This document shows positions 16,665 to 25,300 of a stretch of DNA of 64,000 nucleotides, one piece after another. Source of the stretch: Spirosoma rigui (GTDB lineage Bacteria > Bacteroidota > Bacteroidia > Cytophagales > Spirosomataceae); NCBI RefSeq assembly GCF_002067135.1, contig NZ_CP020105.1:5764405-5828404 (forward strand). Reading direction: 5' to 3'. Both the position numbers and the translations under genes were made by a program. The stretch's first letter is position 1, and each line of letters starts with the position of its first letter. The notes beneath the pieces are model-generated. The model was not told the origin of the DNA. It ran no database searches and worked only from the letters and a program-made list of their open reading frames with translations.

Positions 16665-18698
16665 CTAACGTATTAACAACACGGCTCCGCTTCGAACAGT
16701 TTTGCGACCGCTCACATCTTGCACCTCAATTCGATACATATACTGCCCGGCCGGTAGCGACTGTCCGCCCGTTGTGCCGTCCCAGCCCTTCGTTTTGTCG
16801 GACGTAGCGTAGACAACCTCACCCCAGCGGTTATAGACTGACATGCTGAACTTGTCGGCGTACACGCCTTTGGCCGTAAACTCATCGTTCGTCCCGTCGC
16901 CGTTGGGCGTGAAGGCATCGGGCACAAAAACGGTAGCTTCGCGCTGCAGGGTGTAATAGTTGGAGTAACTTACCTGCCCTTTGTTGGATACGGCCAGCAC
17001 GCGGTAGGTCTGGGACTGGGTGCGCGGGTCTGTGTTGGACGGTTCGTAGCGCAGATTCCCCCCCACCTGAATTTCCTGCTTGGTACCACTCAGGGAATCG
17101 ATCACCTCAACAACGTAGTTAGTGATGGTTCCCGGCGCAAAAGGCGATGCCGATGTCCACTCAATACCACTCGACGAGGGTGCCCCCAGGAATATGGAAC
17201 AGATGGGTGGCGACGGTGGCGATGACAGGCCGCAGTTGGCCAGGTAGGTGAACTGGTAGCAGTAAGAGCCCTTGGATGCATCGGCCGTTTCGTCGACGTA
17301 GGTATTCCGGTTGGCTACCGTCGTCAAAGGTTTGAACGCCCCCGACGGTCCGTCGGCCCGGCTGATGGCCAGCGTATAGCTCGACGACGTACCCACGATG
17401 GGCAGCGTCGCTACCAGACGCGGGTGGTTGTTTTCGACCGAGACGATAATATCGCCAAAGCTGCCCGGCACGTCGCCATTGACGCCCGTTACACAGACCG
17501 GCGCCGAGGTAACCACCGTCTCCACCGAACCCGCAATGGTTGCTTCGAGGGTATAACAGTACTGCGTACCGCACTCAATTTTGTTGATGTCCAGGTGGTT
17601 GGCAATACCCCGGTCGTAGAGTACGATCAGCGGTGAACCGTTCCGTACAATCCGGTATCGGCGAAACTGACTGGTTGCCGATACGGTACCGGCGTAGGCA
17701 TTCCAGGTCAGGTCATTCTTTTTATTGCCGGCAACGGCGTTGACGACCAGGCTGCACACCACGTCCGACCGCTGCCCTTCGGAGCTACAGGCGTCCTGCG
17801 AAACCAGTTGAAAGCACTGCTCCTCTTTGGCATTGGTCTGCACGGTAAACGTACCGCCCCCCGTGGCCTGCTTGCCCGTTGGCCCGAAAACGCCACTCGC
17901 ATCTTTGACGAGGAGGTCTACTTTTACGCCCGTTCCGGCCTGGTAGTCAATGGTGATCGTCTTGTCATCGACCGTGGTCAGTTTCGTGATCGCGGGAGCC
18001 GGGGCCGTTGTCGTTATAGTTACCGTCTTTTGGGTCGTCAGCAACGATGCAAGGGGCGTTTCACATCCGTTCAGCCCTGTGTAGCGACCAACAATCTGAA
18101 CGGTATAGGTGCTGTTGTTGGCGTATACGTGCTGTTGCTGCGCCGTGATCTGGGCCTGCGTCAACGGGTCGCTCGTTTGTCCATCACCCCAACGAATCAC
18201 ATAGGTATCATACTGGCTGGTATTGGCATCCAGCGTAGCAGAAACGAACACATTTCGACCAGCACAGGAAGTGAGGTTTACCTTGACGGGATCAAGTGGC
18301 AACACCTTTACCTCCCGACACAAGATAGTGCCCGTACCCGAGCTATTGCCACTACCCACCTGTAGTATCGTGTAGGAACCTGGCTGCGTGTAAACGTATT
18401 GGTTGGCTGTACTGAAGGTTACTTTATCGAGGGAGCTTTTACCGTCATAGGCAAAGTTATAGCCCACACTGGTCAGACTCGCCGGAACACCAACGATATT
18501 GACAGGGGTACCAACACATACTCGATCATTATCAACCTTGAAATCACCTTTGTATTGCGGATTGACGCATACATTCTGGGCCTGGGTTGTTAAACCTGTT
18601 AAGAATAGACAATATAACCCGAAGGCAACGATCAGTTTACCTAAAATCCATCCAGCTTTTGTTTCTCGTTCAGCCAGCCACAATCGTAAAATTCGCAC
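16665..18698 (-). CDS. T9SS-secreted protein with PKD/FN3-like repeats and type-B (gliding-motility-associated) sorting domain
   Basis: 677-residue secreted surface protein. The signal peptide is about 1-41 (LIVAFGLYCLFLTGLTTQAQ). Then come Ig-like/PKD modules (VIRWGDGQTSDPL near 167-179), fibronectin-type-III-like strands in the middle and paired cysteines. The C-terminal domain (about 588-677) is the CHU_C/TIGR04131 type: FVPDAFTPNGDGTNDEF, MSVYNRWGEVVYAT and SLPAGQYMYRIEV. That domain directs export through the type IX secretion system and attachment at the cell surface. The ligand is unknown. No neighbouring gene encodes T9SS machinery. Confidence 0.93.
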   Translation of the reverse strand: MRILRLWLAERETKAGWILGKLIVAFGLYCLFLTGLTTQAQNVCVNPQYKGDFKVDNDRVCVGTPVNIVGVPASLTSVGYNFAYDGKSSLDKVTFSTANQYVYTQPGSYTILQVGSGNSSGTGTILCREVKVLPLDPVKVNLTSCAGRNVFVSATLDANTSQYDTYVIRWGDGQTSDPLTQAQITAQQQHVYANNSTYTVQIVGRYTGLNGCETPLASLLTTQKTVTITTTAPAPAITKLTTVDDKTITIDYQAGTGVKVDLLVKDASGVFGPTGKQATGGGTFTVQTNAKEEQCFQLVSQDACSSEGQRSDVVCSLVVNAVAGNKKNDLTWNAYAGTVSATSQFRRYRIVRNGSPLIVLYDRGIANHLDINKIECGTQYCYTLEATIAGSVETVVTSAPVCVTGVNGDVPGSFGDIIVSVENNHPRLVATLPIVGTSSSYTLAISRADGPSGAFKPLTTVANRNTYVDETADASKGSYCYQFTYLANCGLSSPPSPPICSIFLGAPSSSGIEWTSASPFAPGTITNYVVEVIDSLSGTKQEIQVGGNLRYEPSNTDPRTQSQTYRVLAVSNKGQVSYSNYYTLQREATVFVPDAFTPNGDGTNDEFTAKGVYADKFSMSVYNRWGEVVYATSDKTKGWDGTTGGQSLPAGQYMYRIEVQDVSGRKTVRSGAVLLIR

Positions 18699-18913
18699 GG
18701 AGAGTACAGTTTTTTCGTTGATACAGTTTAGGTTTCTTTCCGTAGAAACGGACTACCGGACTTTTTCGCATCCGGCGCGAAACGTATCTCGTCAAAAAGG
18801 AGTTTTCAGGATAAGTGTTTTGGCGAACAGAGTGCTGTTACTAATCGACAAAACCTATAAACTTTGTGTTGAAAACTCAAATCTACGACCGCCAACACGC
18901 ATCAAGCAAACAA

Positions 18914-20191
18914 ATGAGCAATAATAGTACCAATATAGATCAGCCCGAGCATTTCGACCCTGCTCCCATCCGGCTCGATCGAATCGAAGAAGCCATTGCT
19001 GATATAAAAGCGGGCAAAATTGTGCTGGTCGTAGACGACGAAGATCGCGAAAATGAAGGAGATATGATCTGTGCGGCCGAAATGGTAACACCGGAGATGG
19101 TCAACTTCATGGTCCGCGAAGCGCGCGGCCTCATGTGCGCGCCCCTTACGCAGGAACGCTGCGACGAACTAGGGCTGGATATGATGGTCAGCAGCAACAC
19201 ATCCGTCCATACCACCCCCTTTACCGTGTCGGTCGATTTACTGGGCCACGGCTGCACAACGGGTATTTCGGCATCCGACCGGGCCAAGACGATTCAGGCG
19301 CTCGTCAACCCGAGCACCACGCCGGACGATCTGGGCCGGCCGGGTCACATTTTCCCGCTACGGGCCGTTGAAGGGGGCGTCATTCGGCGGGCGGGCCACA
19401 CCGAAGCAGCGGTTGACCTGGCGAAACTGGCGGGTCTGTCACCGGTAGGTGTGCTCATCGAAGTGCTCAATGAAGACGGTACCATGGCCCGGCTGCCCCA
19501 GCTGCGCGTGCTGGCCGACCGCTTTGGTATGAAGCTCGTCAGCATTCAGGATCTGATCGAGTACCGCCTGCAAACCGAAACCCTGATCCGTCGGGAAATT
19601 GGTGTCGACATGCCCACCGAGTTCGGCCACTTTGACCTCATCGCATTCCGGCAGAGCAACACCGGCGATATGCACCTGGCACTCGTCAAGGGTACCTGGG
19701 AGCCCACCGAACCGATACTGGTCCGCGTTCACTCGTCCTGTGTCACCGGCGACATCTTCGGATCGTGCCGCTGCGACTGTGGCGGGCAGCTTCATGCTTC
19801 GCTGAAAATGATCGAAGCCGAAGGCCGGGGGGTGCTGGTATACATGTTCCAGGAAGGGCGCGGCATTGGGTTGCTCAACAAACTCAAAGCCTATAAGCTC
19901 CAGGAAATGGGCCGCGACACGGTTGAGGCTAACCTGGACCTGGGACTACCCATGGATGCCCGTGATTACGGCGTTGGTGCGCAGATCCTGCGCGATCTGG
20001 GCGTTCGTAAACTCCGGCTCATTTCGAACAACCCCAAGAAACGGGCGGGTCTGATGGGCTACGGTCTGGAAATTGTGGATACCGTACCCATTGAGATGGC
20101 TTCGAATCCGTTCAACGAACGGTATCTGCGTACCAAGCGCGATAAAATGGGCCACACCATTATGAACGAGCCCATTAACGAGGAACAATAA
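18914..20191 (+). CDS. ribBA: Bifunctional 3,4-dihydroxy-2-butanone-4-phosphate synthase / GTP cyclohydrolase II
   Basis: Catalyses the two entry reactions of riboflavin synthesis. I start at the ATG at 18914 (425 residues); an in-frame start at 18866 would add 16 residues not expected in the family. The RibB half carries [16 protein letters not shown] (about 39-54) and [14 protein letters not shown]. The RibA half has [18 protein letters not shown] (about 273-290) with the three zinc cysteines, then [17 protein letters not shown] see no FMN riboswitch in the 215-base upstream gap. A long inverted repeat follows the stop. Confidence 0.97.
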   Translation: MSNNSTNIDQPEHFDPAPIRLDRIEEAIADIKAGKIVLVVDDEDRENEGDMICAAEMVTPEMVNFMVREARGLMCAPLTQERCDELGLDMMVSSNTSVHTTPFTVSVDLLGHGCTTGISASDRAKTIQALVNPSTTPDDLGRPGHIFPLRAVEGGVIRRAGHTEAAVDLAKLAGLSPVGVLIEVLNEDGTMARLPQLRVLADRFGMKLVSIQDLIEYRLQTETLIRREIGVDMPTEFGHFDLIAFRQSNTGDMHLALVKGTWEPTEPILVRVHSSCVTGDIFGSCRCDCGGQLHASLKMIEAEGRGVLVYMFQEGRGIGLLNKLKAYKLQEMGRDTVEANLDLGLPMDARDYGVGAQILRDLGVRKLRLISNNPKKRAGLMGYGLEIVDTVPIEMASNPFNERYLRTKRDKMGHTIMNEPINEEQ

Positions 20192-20192
20192 A

Positions 20193-20295
20193 CAGTCGAT
20201 CAGCTGGCGGGTTAAGGAGATGATTAGTGGCTGACGCGAAGGCAGCGCCGGCATCAACTCCTGACTAACTCCCTAACCCGCCAGCTGATCGACTG
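20193..20295. repeat. 27-bp near-perfect inverted repeat between ribBA and trx
   Basis: Left arm 20193-20219 begins CAGTCGATCAGCTGGCGGG. Right arm 20269-20295 is its reverse complement except one base. The 49-base middle contains smaller self-complementary pieces. The structure fills almost the whole 121-base gap and has no T-tract, so it is not a plain terminator. Confidence 0.85.
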
Positions 20296-20312
20296 GCCGA
20301 CAAACTACTGCT

Positions 20313-20618
20313 ATGGACAAACCCTCATTCAGCGACCTGATCAAAGGCGAAACGCCGGTGCTGGTCGATTTCTACGCCGACTGGTGCGGCCCCTGCAAAC
20401 AGCAAACTCCTATTCTGAAGCAACTCACTGATCGCGTTGGCGATAAAGTGCGTGTCGTCAAAATCAACGTGGATAAGGCGCAAAAAGCGGCCGATCAATA
20501 CCAGATCCGGAGTATCCCAACGATGATTCTGTTTAAAGACGGCAAGATCGTCTGGCGGCAGTCGGGTGTTCAGCCGTTGCACACGCTGGAAGGGCTGGTG
20601 AAACAGTTTGGCAAGTAG
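20313..20618 (+). CDS. trxA: Thioredoxin
   Basis: 101-residue cytoplasmic disulfide reductase with the active site WCGPC (24-28) in VLVDFYADWCGPCKQQTP and the conserved cis-proline segment IRSIPTMILFKDGK. There is no signal peptide. It follows ribBA on the same strand after the inverted repeat and converges on the next gene 17 bases later. Confidence 0.95.
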   Translation: MDKPSFSDLIKGETPVLVDFYADWCGPCKQQTPILKQLTDRVGDKVRVVKINVDKAQKAADQYQIRSIPTMILFKDGKIVWRQSGVQPLHTLEGLVKQFGK

Positions 20619-20635
20619 CGGAACCGGTCAGTACG

Positions 20636-21115
20636 TTACTTTTGCTGGGCGAGACCGAAGTTTTTCAGGTTCGTTAGTGCCGTAACGTTGATTATCTTCC
20701 ACTGACCATTGATTTTTTCAACCACCCTCGACTCTTTGGAGGTGGTTTTACCGTGGCTGTCCAGCAGCGTCTGGTCGTAGGTCACGAAGGCCATATTTCC
20801 GTTCTGATGGATGGAGTAATTTGCATTCTGCACCATCACATTGTCCATTACCTTCGAGCTCTTGAACTGGCTGGCAAACTGTTTTTCCAGTTTGTCCCAG
20901 CCCTCGACCAGCATAAAATCCCCGCCATACAGGTTGGCCGCAAAGTGAATGTAAGGCGCGTGCGCCCAGGCATTGGACCACACCGCTTTATCGCGTTTAA
21001 AAAATCCTTCCGTCTCGTTCCGAAGTACCCGCTTTATCGCTTCGTGGTCGGCCTGCGCCATACTATTGGCCAGGCTGCAGAGTGTAATCGCAATCACCAA
21101 AAAAAACGTTTTCAT
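20636..21115 (-). CDS. Exported NTF2-like (SnoaL/DUF4440-type) protein
   Basis: 159 residues with a signal peptide (MKTFFLVIAITLCSLANSMAQ). They are followed by a small alpha+beta cone typical of NTF2-like proteins: DHEAIKRVLRNETEGFFKRD, WSNAWAHAP, then strands NMAFVTYDQTLLDSHGK and SRVVEKINGQWKIINV. Many such proteins have no known ligand, and nothing here defines one. It is probably periplasmic. Confidence 0.8.
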   Translation of the reverse strand: MKTFFLVIAITLCSLANSMAQADHEAIKRVLRNETEGFFKRDKAVWSNAWAHAPYIHFAANLYGGDFMLVEGWDKLEKQFASQFKSSKVMDNVMVQNANYSIHQNGNMAFVTYDQTLLDSHGKTTSKESRVVEKINGQWKIINVTALTNLKNFGLAQQK

Positions 21116-21222
21116 GGCCGTAGACGATTTGATACACAGGGAAGTTAGCGGATTAATTGGTAATATACAATTATTTAATTGACTTTTTCACATAAAAATA
21201 ACTGTTTGATGGACTGTTTATC

Positions 21223-21278
21223 AAGCGACAAAGCTGTGACACGGGCTATTGCTACGTATCACGGCTTTGTCGCTTTTT
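21223..21278. repeat. 17-bp inverted repeat with T-tract on the plus side
   Basis: AAGCGACAAAGCTGTGA (21223-21239) pairs with TCACGGCTTTGTCGCTT (21259-21275) with one G-T wobble, followed by TTT. It looks like an intrinsic terminator reading rightward, yet the gene that ends nearby (deacetylase, stop at 21306) is transcribed leftward and no rightward gene ends close by. Confidence 0.6.
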
Positions 21279-21305
21279 CGGCCGGACATCGCCCGGCTGC
21301 TCCTG

Positions 21306-22247
21306 TTAATCGAAGCTTTGAATCATGTTGCGGTACATGGTCTTGGCTTTCCATTGCCCCCCGGCAATGATCCGCCGAACGGTGAAGAGGGGCATTGAAT
21401 CGTCGCGTTTGTCGGCCAGGGTAAAGGCCGCTACGTAGCCGCGCTTCTTAATTTCGGGCAGGGCTTCCTTGTTCCATAACCCGAACGGATAGGCAAAATA
21501 CTTCACTGGTTTACCGGTGATCGCTTCCAGCTTCGCTTTAGGCTCTTCCAGCTGGATTTTCCAGTCGTCGCCCTGGTATTTCTTCACGTTATGGTGATCC
21601 CAGGTATGCGCGCCAATCAGGTGGCCTCGATCCGATAAATCTTTGATCTGGGCTTTGTCCATATAAGGCTGCTTACCCCGCCGGCCAATGGCTACGGTCA
21701 TGATGAAGAACGCACCCTTGAAGCCATGTTTGTCCAGAATAGGGACAGCGGTTTCGTACTGATCGAGGTCACCATCGTCGAACGTGAGCATGACGGGCTT
21801 CGACGGCAGGGGCGCACCGGTTGTCAGGTAGGCATATAACTGATCGGGCAGTACGGTATGATAGCCACTATCGGCCAGCATCTGCATCTGTTCCCGGAAA
21901 GCCGCCGTAGGAATGATGTAGTCTTTGGCACTCTGCGAATCCTTGGGCCGCCAGTCGCGGATCTGGTGATAGCACAGGATAGGTACCTGCGGGCGGGCCA
22001 GGATAGCAGCGGCATTGGCGACCTTGTCGGCCGGAATCGACGACGGATCCGGGGCGGGGGTTGTTGCAGAAGCCGGTGTCGTTGACGCATCGGCCGCTTT
22101 ATCGGCGGTGGCGGGGTCGGCCGACGTAGCGCTTTTCTCCGCTTCGGTGGCTGCCGTGCCTTTCGACTGGCAACTGCTTAACCCACTGGCAATCAATACG
22201 GACAGGCAAACGGCTGTTACGAGGGGTGTAATTTGACGAGTAAACAT
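21306..22247 (-). CDS. Polysaccharide deacetylase lipoprotein
   Basis: 313 residues. A lipoprotein signal with lipobox LSSC (Cys26) is followed by a low-complexity Ala/Thr/Pro/Asp linker (30-75), then a NodB-type deacetylase domain. Metal and catalytic motifs are MLTFDDGDLD (153-162) and GAHTWDHHN (212-220); VPILCYHQI (88-96) is also typical. It would remove acetyl groups from an extracytoplasmic glycan from its site on a membrane. A membrane acyltransferase gene lies just upstream on the same strand, but I cannot say they share a substrate. Confidence 0.92.
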   Translation of the reverse strand: MFTRQITPLVTAVCLSVLIASGLSSCQSKGTAATEAEKSATSADPATADKAADASTTPASATTPAPDPSSIPADKVANAAAILARPQVPILCYHQIRDWRPKDSQSAKDYIIPTAAFREQMQMLADSGYHTVLPDQLYAYLTTGAPLPSKPVMLTFDDGDLDQYETAVPILDKHGFKGAFFIMTVAIGRRGKQPYMDKAQIKDLSDRGHLIGAHTWDHHNVKKYQGDDWKIQLEEPKAKLEAITGKPVKYFAYPFGLWNKEALPEIKKRGYVAAFTLADKRDDSMPLFTVRRIIAGGQWKAKTMYRNMIQSFD

Positions 22248-22263
22248 AGAGAATAAGTATGCT

Positions 22264-22271
22264 CAAACTTA
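22264..22271 (-). promoter_or_regulatory. Possible -7 element for the deacetylase gene
   Basis: CAAACTTA on the plus strand is TAAGTTTG on the minus strand, fitting TAnnTTTG, 17 bases before the start codon. There is no evident -33 TTG. Confidence 0.33.
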
Positions 22272-22399
22272 AGAAAAAGTGCGGTGGTGTTCGTGGTATT
22301 TCGATACACTGATCAAAATTAGTTGCCTGTTCTTTACCAGAATGCATATGACCGGCATTTATTCTGCCCGACGCCCTGGCACACCCGCATTCCTGCCCC

Positions 22400-23569
22400 T
22401 CAAACGTACCGTAGCCAGCCAATGTGCGGATGATCGGCTTTGTAGCGACCATACCACCGGCATAGTGGGTACAAGACCACTACAATGCCCAGCCAGACCG
22501 CATAGACCCCCAACAGGGATAATCCCGAACCCGGCGGTCGGCCAAAACTCAGCGACCCAAGCGGCATATCGCTCAATCGAAAGCCCTGCAACAGTACCAT
22601 GGCCGTCATAGCGGCCTTCACCAGGTACCAGTGCAGGATGTAATAAAACAGCGGCACTTTCCCGTACACCGTCATCACGCGGGTGAACGCATTATCGGCA
22701 CCATCGGCCAGCCACAGCATCACAAACATCACGCCCAGCGTAACGGCGGTGTACAGCAGCGAAGGCGGGTATTTGTTAACATTAATGAACGATAGCAGCG
22801 TAAAGAGCGGGTCTTTCTGAACCGACCAGGGCGCGCTGCCGTAGACATTGATAGCCCGTACGATGACGAATACGCCCAGCGACAGCAGTCCGTAATAAAC
22901 GAACCGCTTCCGACGCTGCTCCGGTGGTAAGACAAACACCGGCCCGCAGGCAAATCCGACCAGCATGATTCCGAACCAGGGAATAAGCGGATACGCCACC
23001 AACAGTATAAAATTGGCACTTATCGGAAATACCTCGGTCCGGAATAGCAGCGCCCAGCCCAGTCGGACCGCCGGATTGGTAAAAGCAGGCAATAAGGCCA
23101 GCAGCCCATGCAGCCCGATAATAAGTAAGCCAATACCCCCCAGCCAACGAGCTGAGATCTTCGACAGCCAGGAGAGCAGCACCAGCCCCCCGCCAATGGC
23201 GAAGATGACCTGAAGCATGAGCGACCGAAACTGGATATCGGTCCAGAAAGCAAAGTTGATGACGGTAATTTCCAGCAGGATCAGTACCAGCCCCCGCTTT
23301 CGCAAAAACGAACGGGCATCTGCCAGCCCACCGGGTCGGTCGGAACGACGTAGCAGCGACAGGTAGGCCGATGTGCCCGACAAAAACACGAACGTTGGTG
23401 CGCAGAGGTGCGTGATCCAGCGGGTCAGGAAGATGGGTGCGGTCGTTGTGGCAAGGTCGGTAGGGTCCTGAGTCAGCGCAGGGATGTGCAGCAGGTCACG
23501 CGTGTGGTCGAGCGCCATAATCACCATCACAATGCCCCGAACAATGTCTACTGTATTGATTCGCTTCAT
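22400..23569 (-). CDS. Heparan-alpha-glucosaminide N-acetyltransferase-like (DUF1624/YeiB-type) membrane acyltransferase
   Basis: 389 residues from the ATG at 23569; an upstream start at 23602 adds 11 untypical residues. About ten hydrophobic segments. The N-terminal signature DIVRGIVMVIMALDHTRD (8-25) contains the His-Asp pair typical of this transmembrane acyltransferase group. LTRWITHLCAPTFVFLSG follows and also fits. Members move acetyl groups across the inner membrane to extracytoplasmic sugars; the substrate is unknown. It is 40 bases downstream of the MFS gene stop, so probably co-transcribed. Confidence 0.87.
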   Translation of the reverse strand: MKRINTVDIVRGIVMVIMALDHTRDLLHIPALTQDPTDLATTTAPIFLTRWITHLCAPTFVFLSGTSAYLSLLRRSDRPGGLADARSFLRKRGLVLILLEITVINFAFWTDIQFRSLMLQVIFAIGGGLVLLSWLSKISARWLGGIGLLIIGLHGLLALLPAFTNPAVRLGWALLFRTEVFPISANFILLVAYPLIPWFGIMLVGFACGPVFVLPPEQRRKRFVYYGLLSLGVFVIVRAINVYGSAPWSVQKDPLFTLLSFINVNKYPPSLLYTAVTLGVMFVMLWLADGADNAFTRVMTVYGKVPLFYYILHWYLVKAAMTAMVLLQGFRLSDMPLGSLSFGRPPGSGLSLLGVYAVWLGIVVVLYPLCRWYGRYKADHPHIGWLRYV

Positions 23570-23608
23570 GATACCTGGTTTAGACAGGCAAAATACGAAC
23601 AATACAAA

Positions 23609-25084
23609 TTACCCCGCCACTGTCGACACGCCTTCCCCCGCTACTTCGGCGGGTACGTGTTCCAGGGCCGTTTTCCCGCGGGTAAGCGAGATAGCCGCTG
23701 CCGTCAGGACCAGTCCCGTCATAACCCAGTATACCGAGCGCATCCCCGTTAGCTGGGCCATCACACTCGCCGAATCAACCTGATGCAGCTGGGCGTAGCG
23801 GTTACGAACGCTGTACCAGACGGCCGCAGCCATGGCGATACCAACCACCAGGCCCATGTTACGCATAAATGCAATCATACTACTGGCTACGCCCCGCTGG
23901 GCCAACGGGGCGGCATTGAGCGCACTGCTGCTGTTGGGCGACTGAAAGAGGGCAAAACCCAGGCTCACCAGCGAACTGCGCCAGACCACATCCTGCCACA
24001 CCCAATCGGCCCGCAGGAAGGAAAAACAGAAGTACCCAGTGGCCGTGATGACCAGCCCGGTACTGGCCAGCCAGCGTGTACTGACCCGACTCGACAGGTA
24101 GCCGCCAATGGGCGCAATGATACTCAGCGTCAGGGGTCCGGACAGCAGCACCAGCCCCGCCATCTGGGGCGTAAAGCCGAGCAGCTGCTGGAGGAAAAAG
24201 GGAATGATGAACAAGTTGCCGCCCGACGCGATAAAACCCAGCAAGGCCGCCAGAATAGCCGATGTATACGGCCGGACCTTGAACAGTTCCAGCTGCAGCA
24301 TCGGTAGCGGGGTGCGACTTTCCCAAAGAAAAAACAGGACGAGCAGTACAAAACCACTACCCAGCAGGCCCAGCACCAAGGGATGACCCCAGCCGTAGTC
24401 CGGCTCCGGCCCAAAGTCCAGACCCGTCAGCAGCGTGATCACGCCCACCAGAAACAATCCGGCTCCCAGCAAATCGAACGGCTGACGTGGCTGCGTCGGG
24501 CTGGACGGCAACACCACCGATGCCCGCCAGATGGCAATGATCCCGATGGGTACGTTGACGAAGAATATACTGGCCCAGCCAAATTTACCGAGCAGCAACC
24601 CGCCCACCACCGGCCCGGTGCTGGAGCCGGCGGCTACGATAGCGCCCATAAGGCCTAGCGCCTGTCCCCGTTCACGGGCGGTGAACGTATCGGAGATAAT
24701 GGCGGGCCCAATGGCAAAGATCATGGAAGCACCCAATCCCTGAACAATCCGGAAGCCAACCAGCGACAGGATATTCCACGAGAGTCCGCACAGCAGCGAG
24801 CCAATAACGAAAATGATAAACCCGGTGATGTACATCGACCGCCGACCCAGCCAGTCCGACAGTTTACCCATGATGAGCAGGGTACTGGTGGTGGTGAGCA
24901 GGTAGCTCAGTACAACCCACTCCACGCTGTCACCGGCGTTCAGCTCCCGGCGAATGGTAGGCAGCGCAATGTTGACAATGCTGCTGTCGAGGGTCGCCAT
25001 GAAGGTGCCGAAGGCCAGCGTAGCCAGTACCAACCATTTGTTGGGTGGAGCAGGTGATGAAACGGTTGTATCGGAAGATTGCAC
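23609..25084 (-). CDS. MFS transporter, DHA2/EmrB-QacA type
   Basis: 491 residues, 14 predicted helices. TLDSSIVNIALPTI in helix 1, GKLSDWLGRRSMYITGF (motif A) and AAGSSTGPVVGGLLLG (motif C) place it with drug:H+ antiporters. Unlike the emrAB pair at the left end of the window, it has no adaptor gene beside it, so it probably exports into the periplasm on its own. Substrate unknown. The acyltransferase gene follows on the same strand. Confidence 0.92.
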   Translation of the reverse strand: MQSSDTTVSSPAPPNKWLVLATLAFGTFMATLDSSIVNIALPTIRRELNAGDSVEWVVLSYLLTTTSTLLIMGKLSDWLGRRSMYITGFIIFVIGSLLCGLSWNILSLVGFRIVQGLGASMIFAIGPAIISDTFTARERGQALGLMGAIVAAGSSTGPVVGGLLLGKFGWASIFFVNVPIGIIAIWRASVVLPSSPTQPRQPFDLLGAGLFLVGVITLLTGLDFGPEPDYGWGHPLVLGLLGSGFVLLVLFFLWESRTPLPMLQLELFKVRPYTSAILAALLGFIASGGNLFIIPFFLQQLLGFTPQMAGLVLLSGPLTLSIIAPIGGYLSSRVSTRWLASTGLVITATGYFCFSFLRADWVWQDVVWRSSLVSLGFALFQSPNSSSALNAAPLAQRGVASSMIAFMRNMGLVVGIAMAAAVWYSVRNRYAQLHQVDSASVMAQLTGMRSVYWVMTGLVLTAAAISLTRGKTALEHVPAEVAGEGVSTVAG

Positions 25085-25300
25085 AGGTCGTACACAAAAG
25101 GGATCGGTTTCTTAACTTCCGCCCTCCCCGCGTTGTTCCGAAAGATGAGCGTACCGGCCTGGCACGCACCCGGCAATGCCTCCCGTTCCGCAGGGGCCTG
25201 ACAGCACCACGTGGCTAGAAACCGGTAGTCATCCGCTGAAACACCGTCCCCCGGGGACACAGCAGCGTAACGTCGGTAGCAGCCATCCGGTCTCCTGTTG

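Noticed and set aside
18699..18913. Possible FMN riboswitch upstream of ribBA
   Set aside because: The conserved AGG...GGGGCAGGGTGAAA-type core elements are not visible in this 215-base gap.
25160..25175. TGGCACG-CACC-CGGCA on the plus strand, a third sigma-54-like match
   Set aside because: It keeps GG-N10-GC, but points into the 3' end of a minus-strand gene, has no GTCCG palindrome nearby and no plus-strand gene for 1.4 kb.
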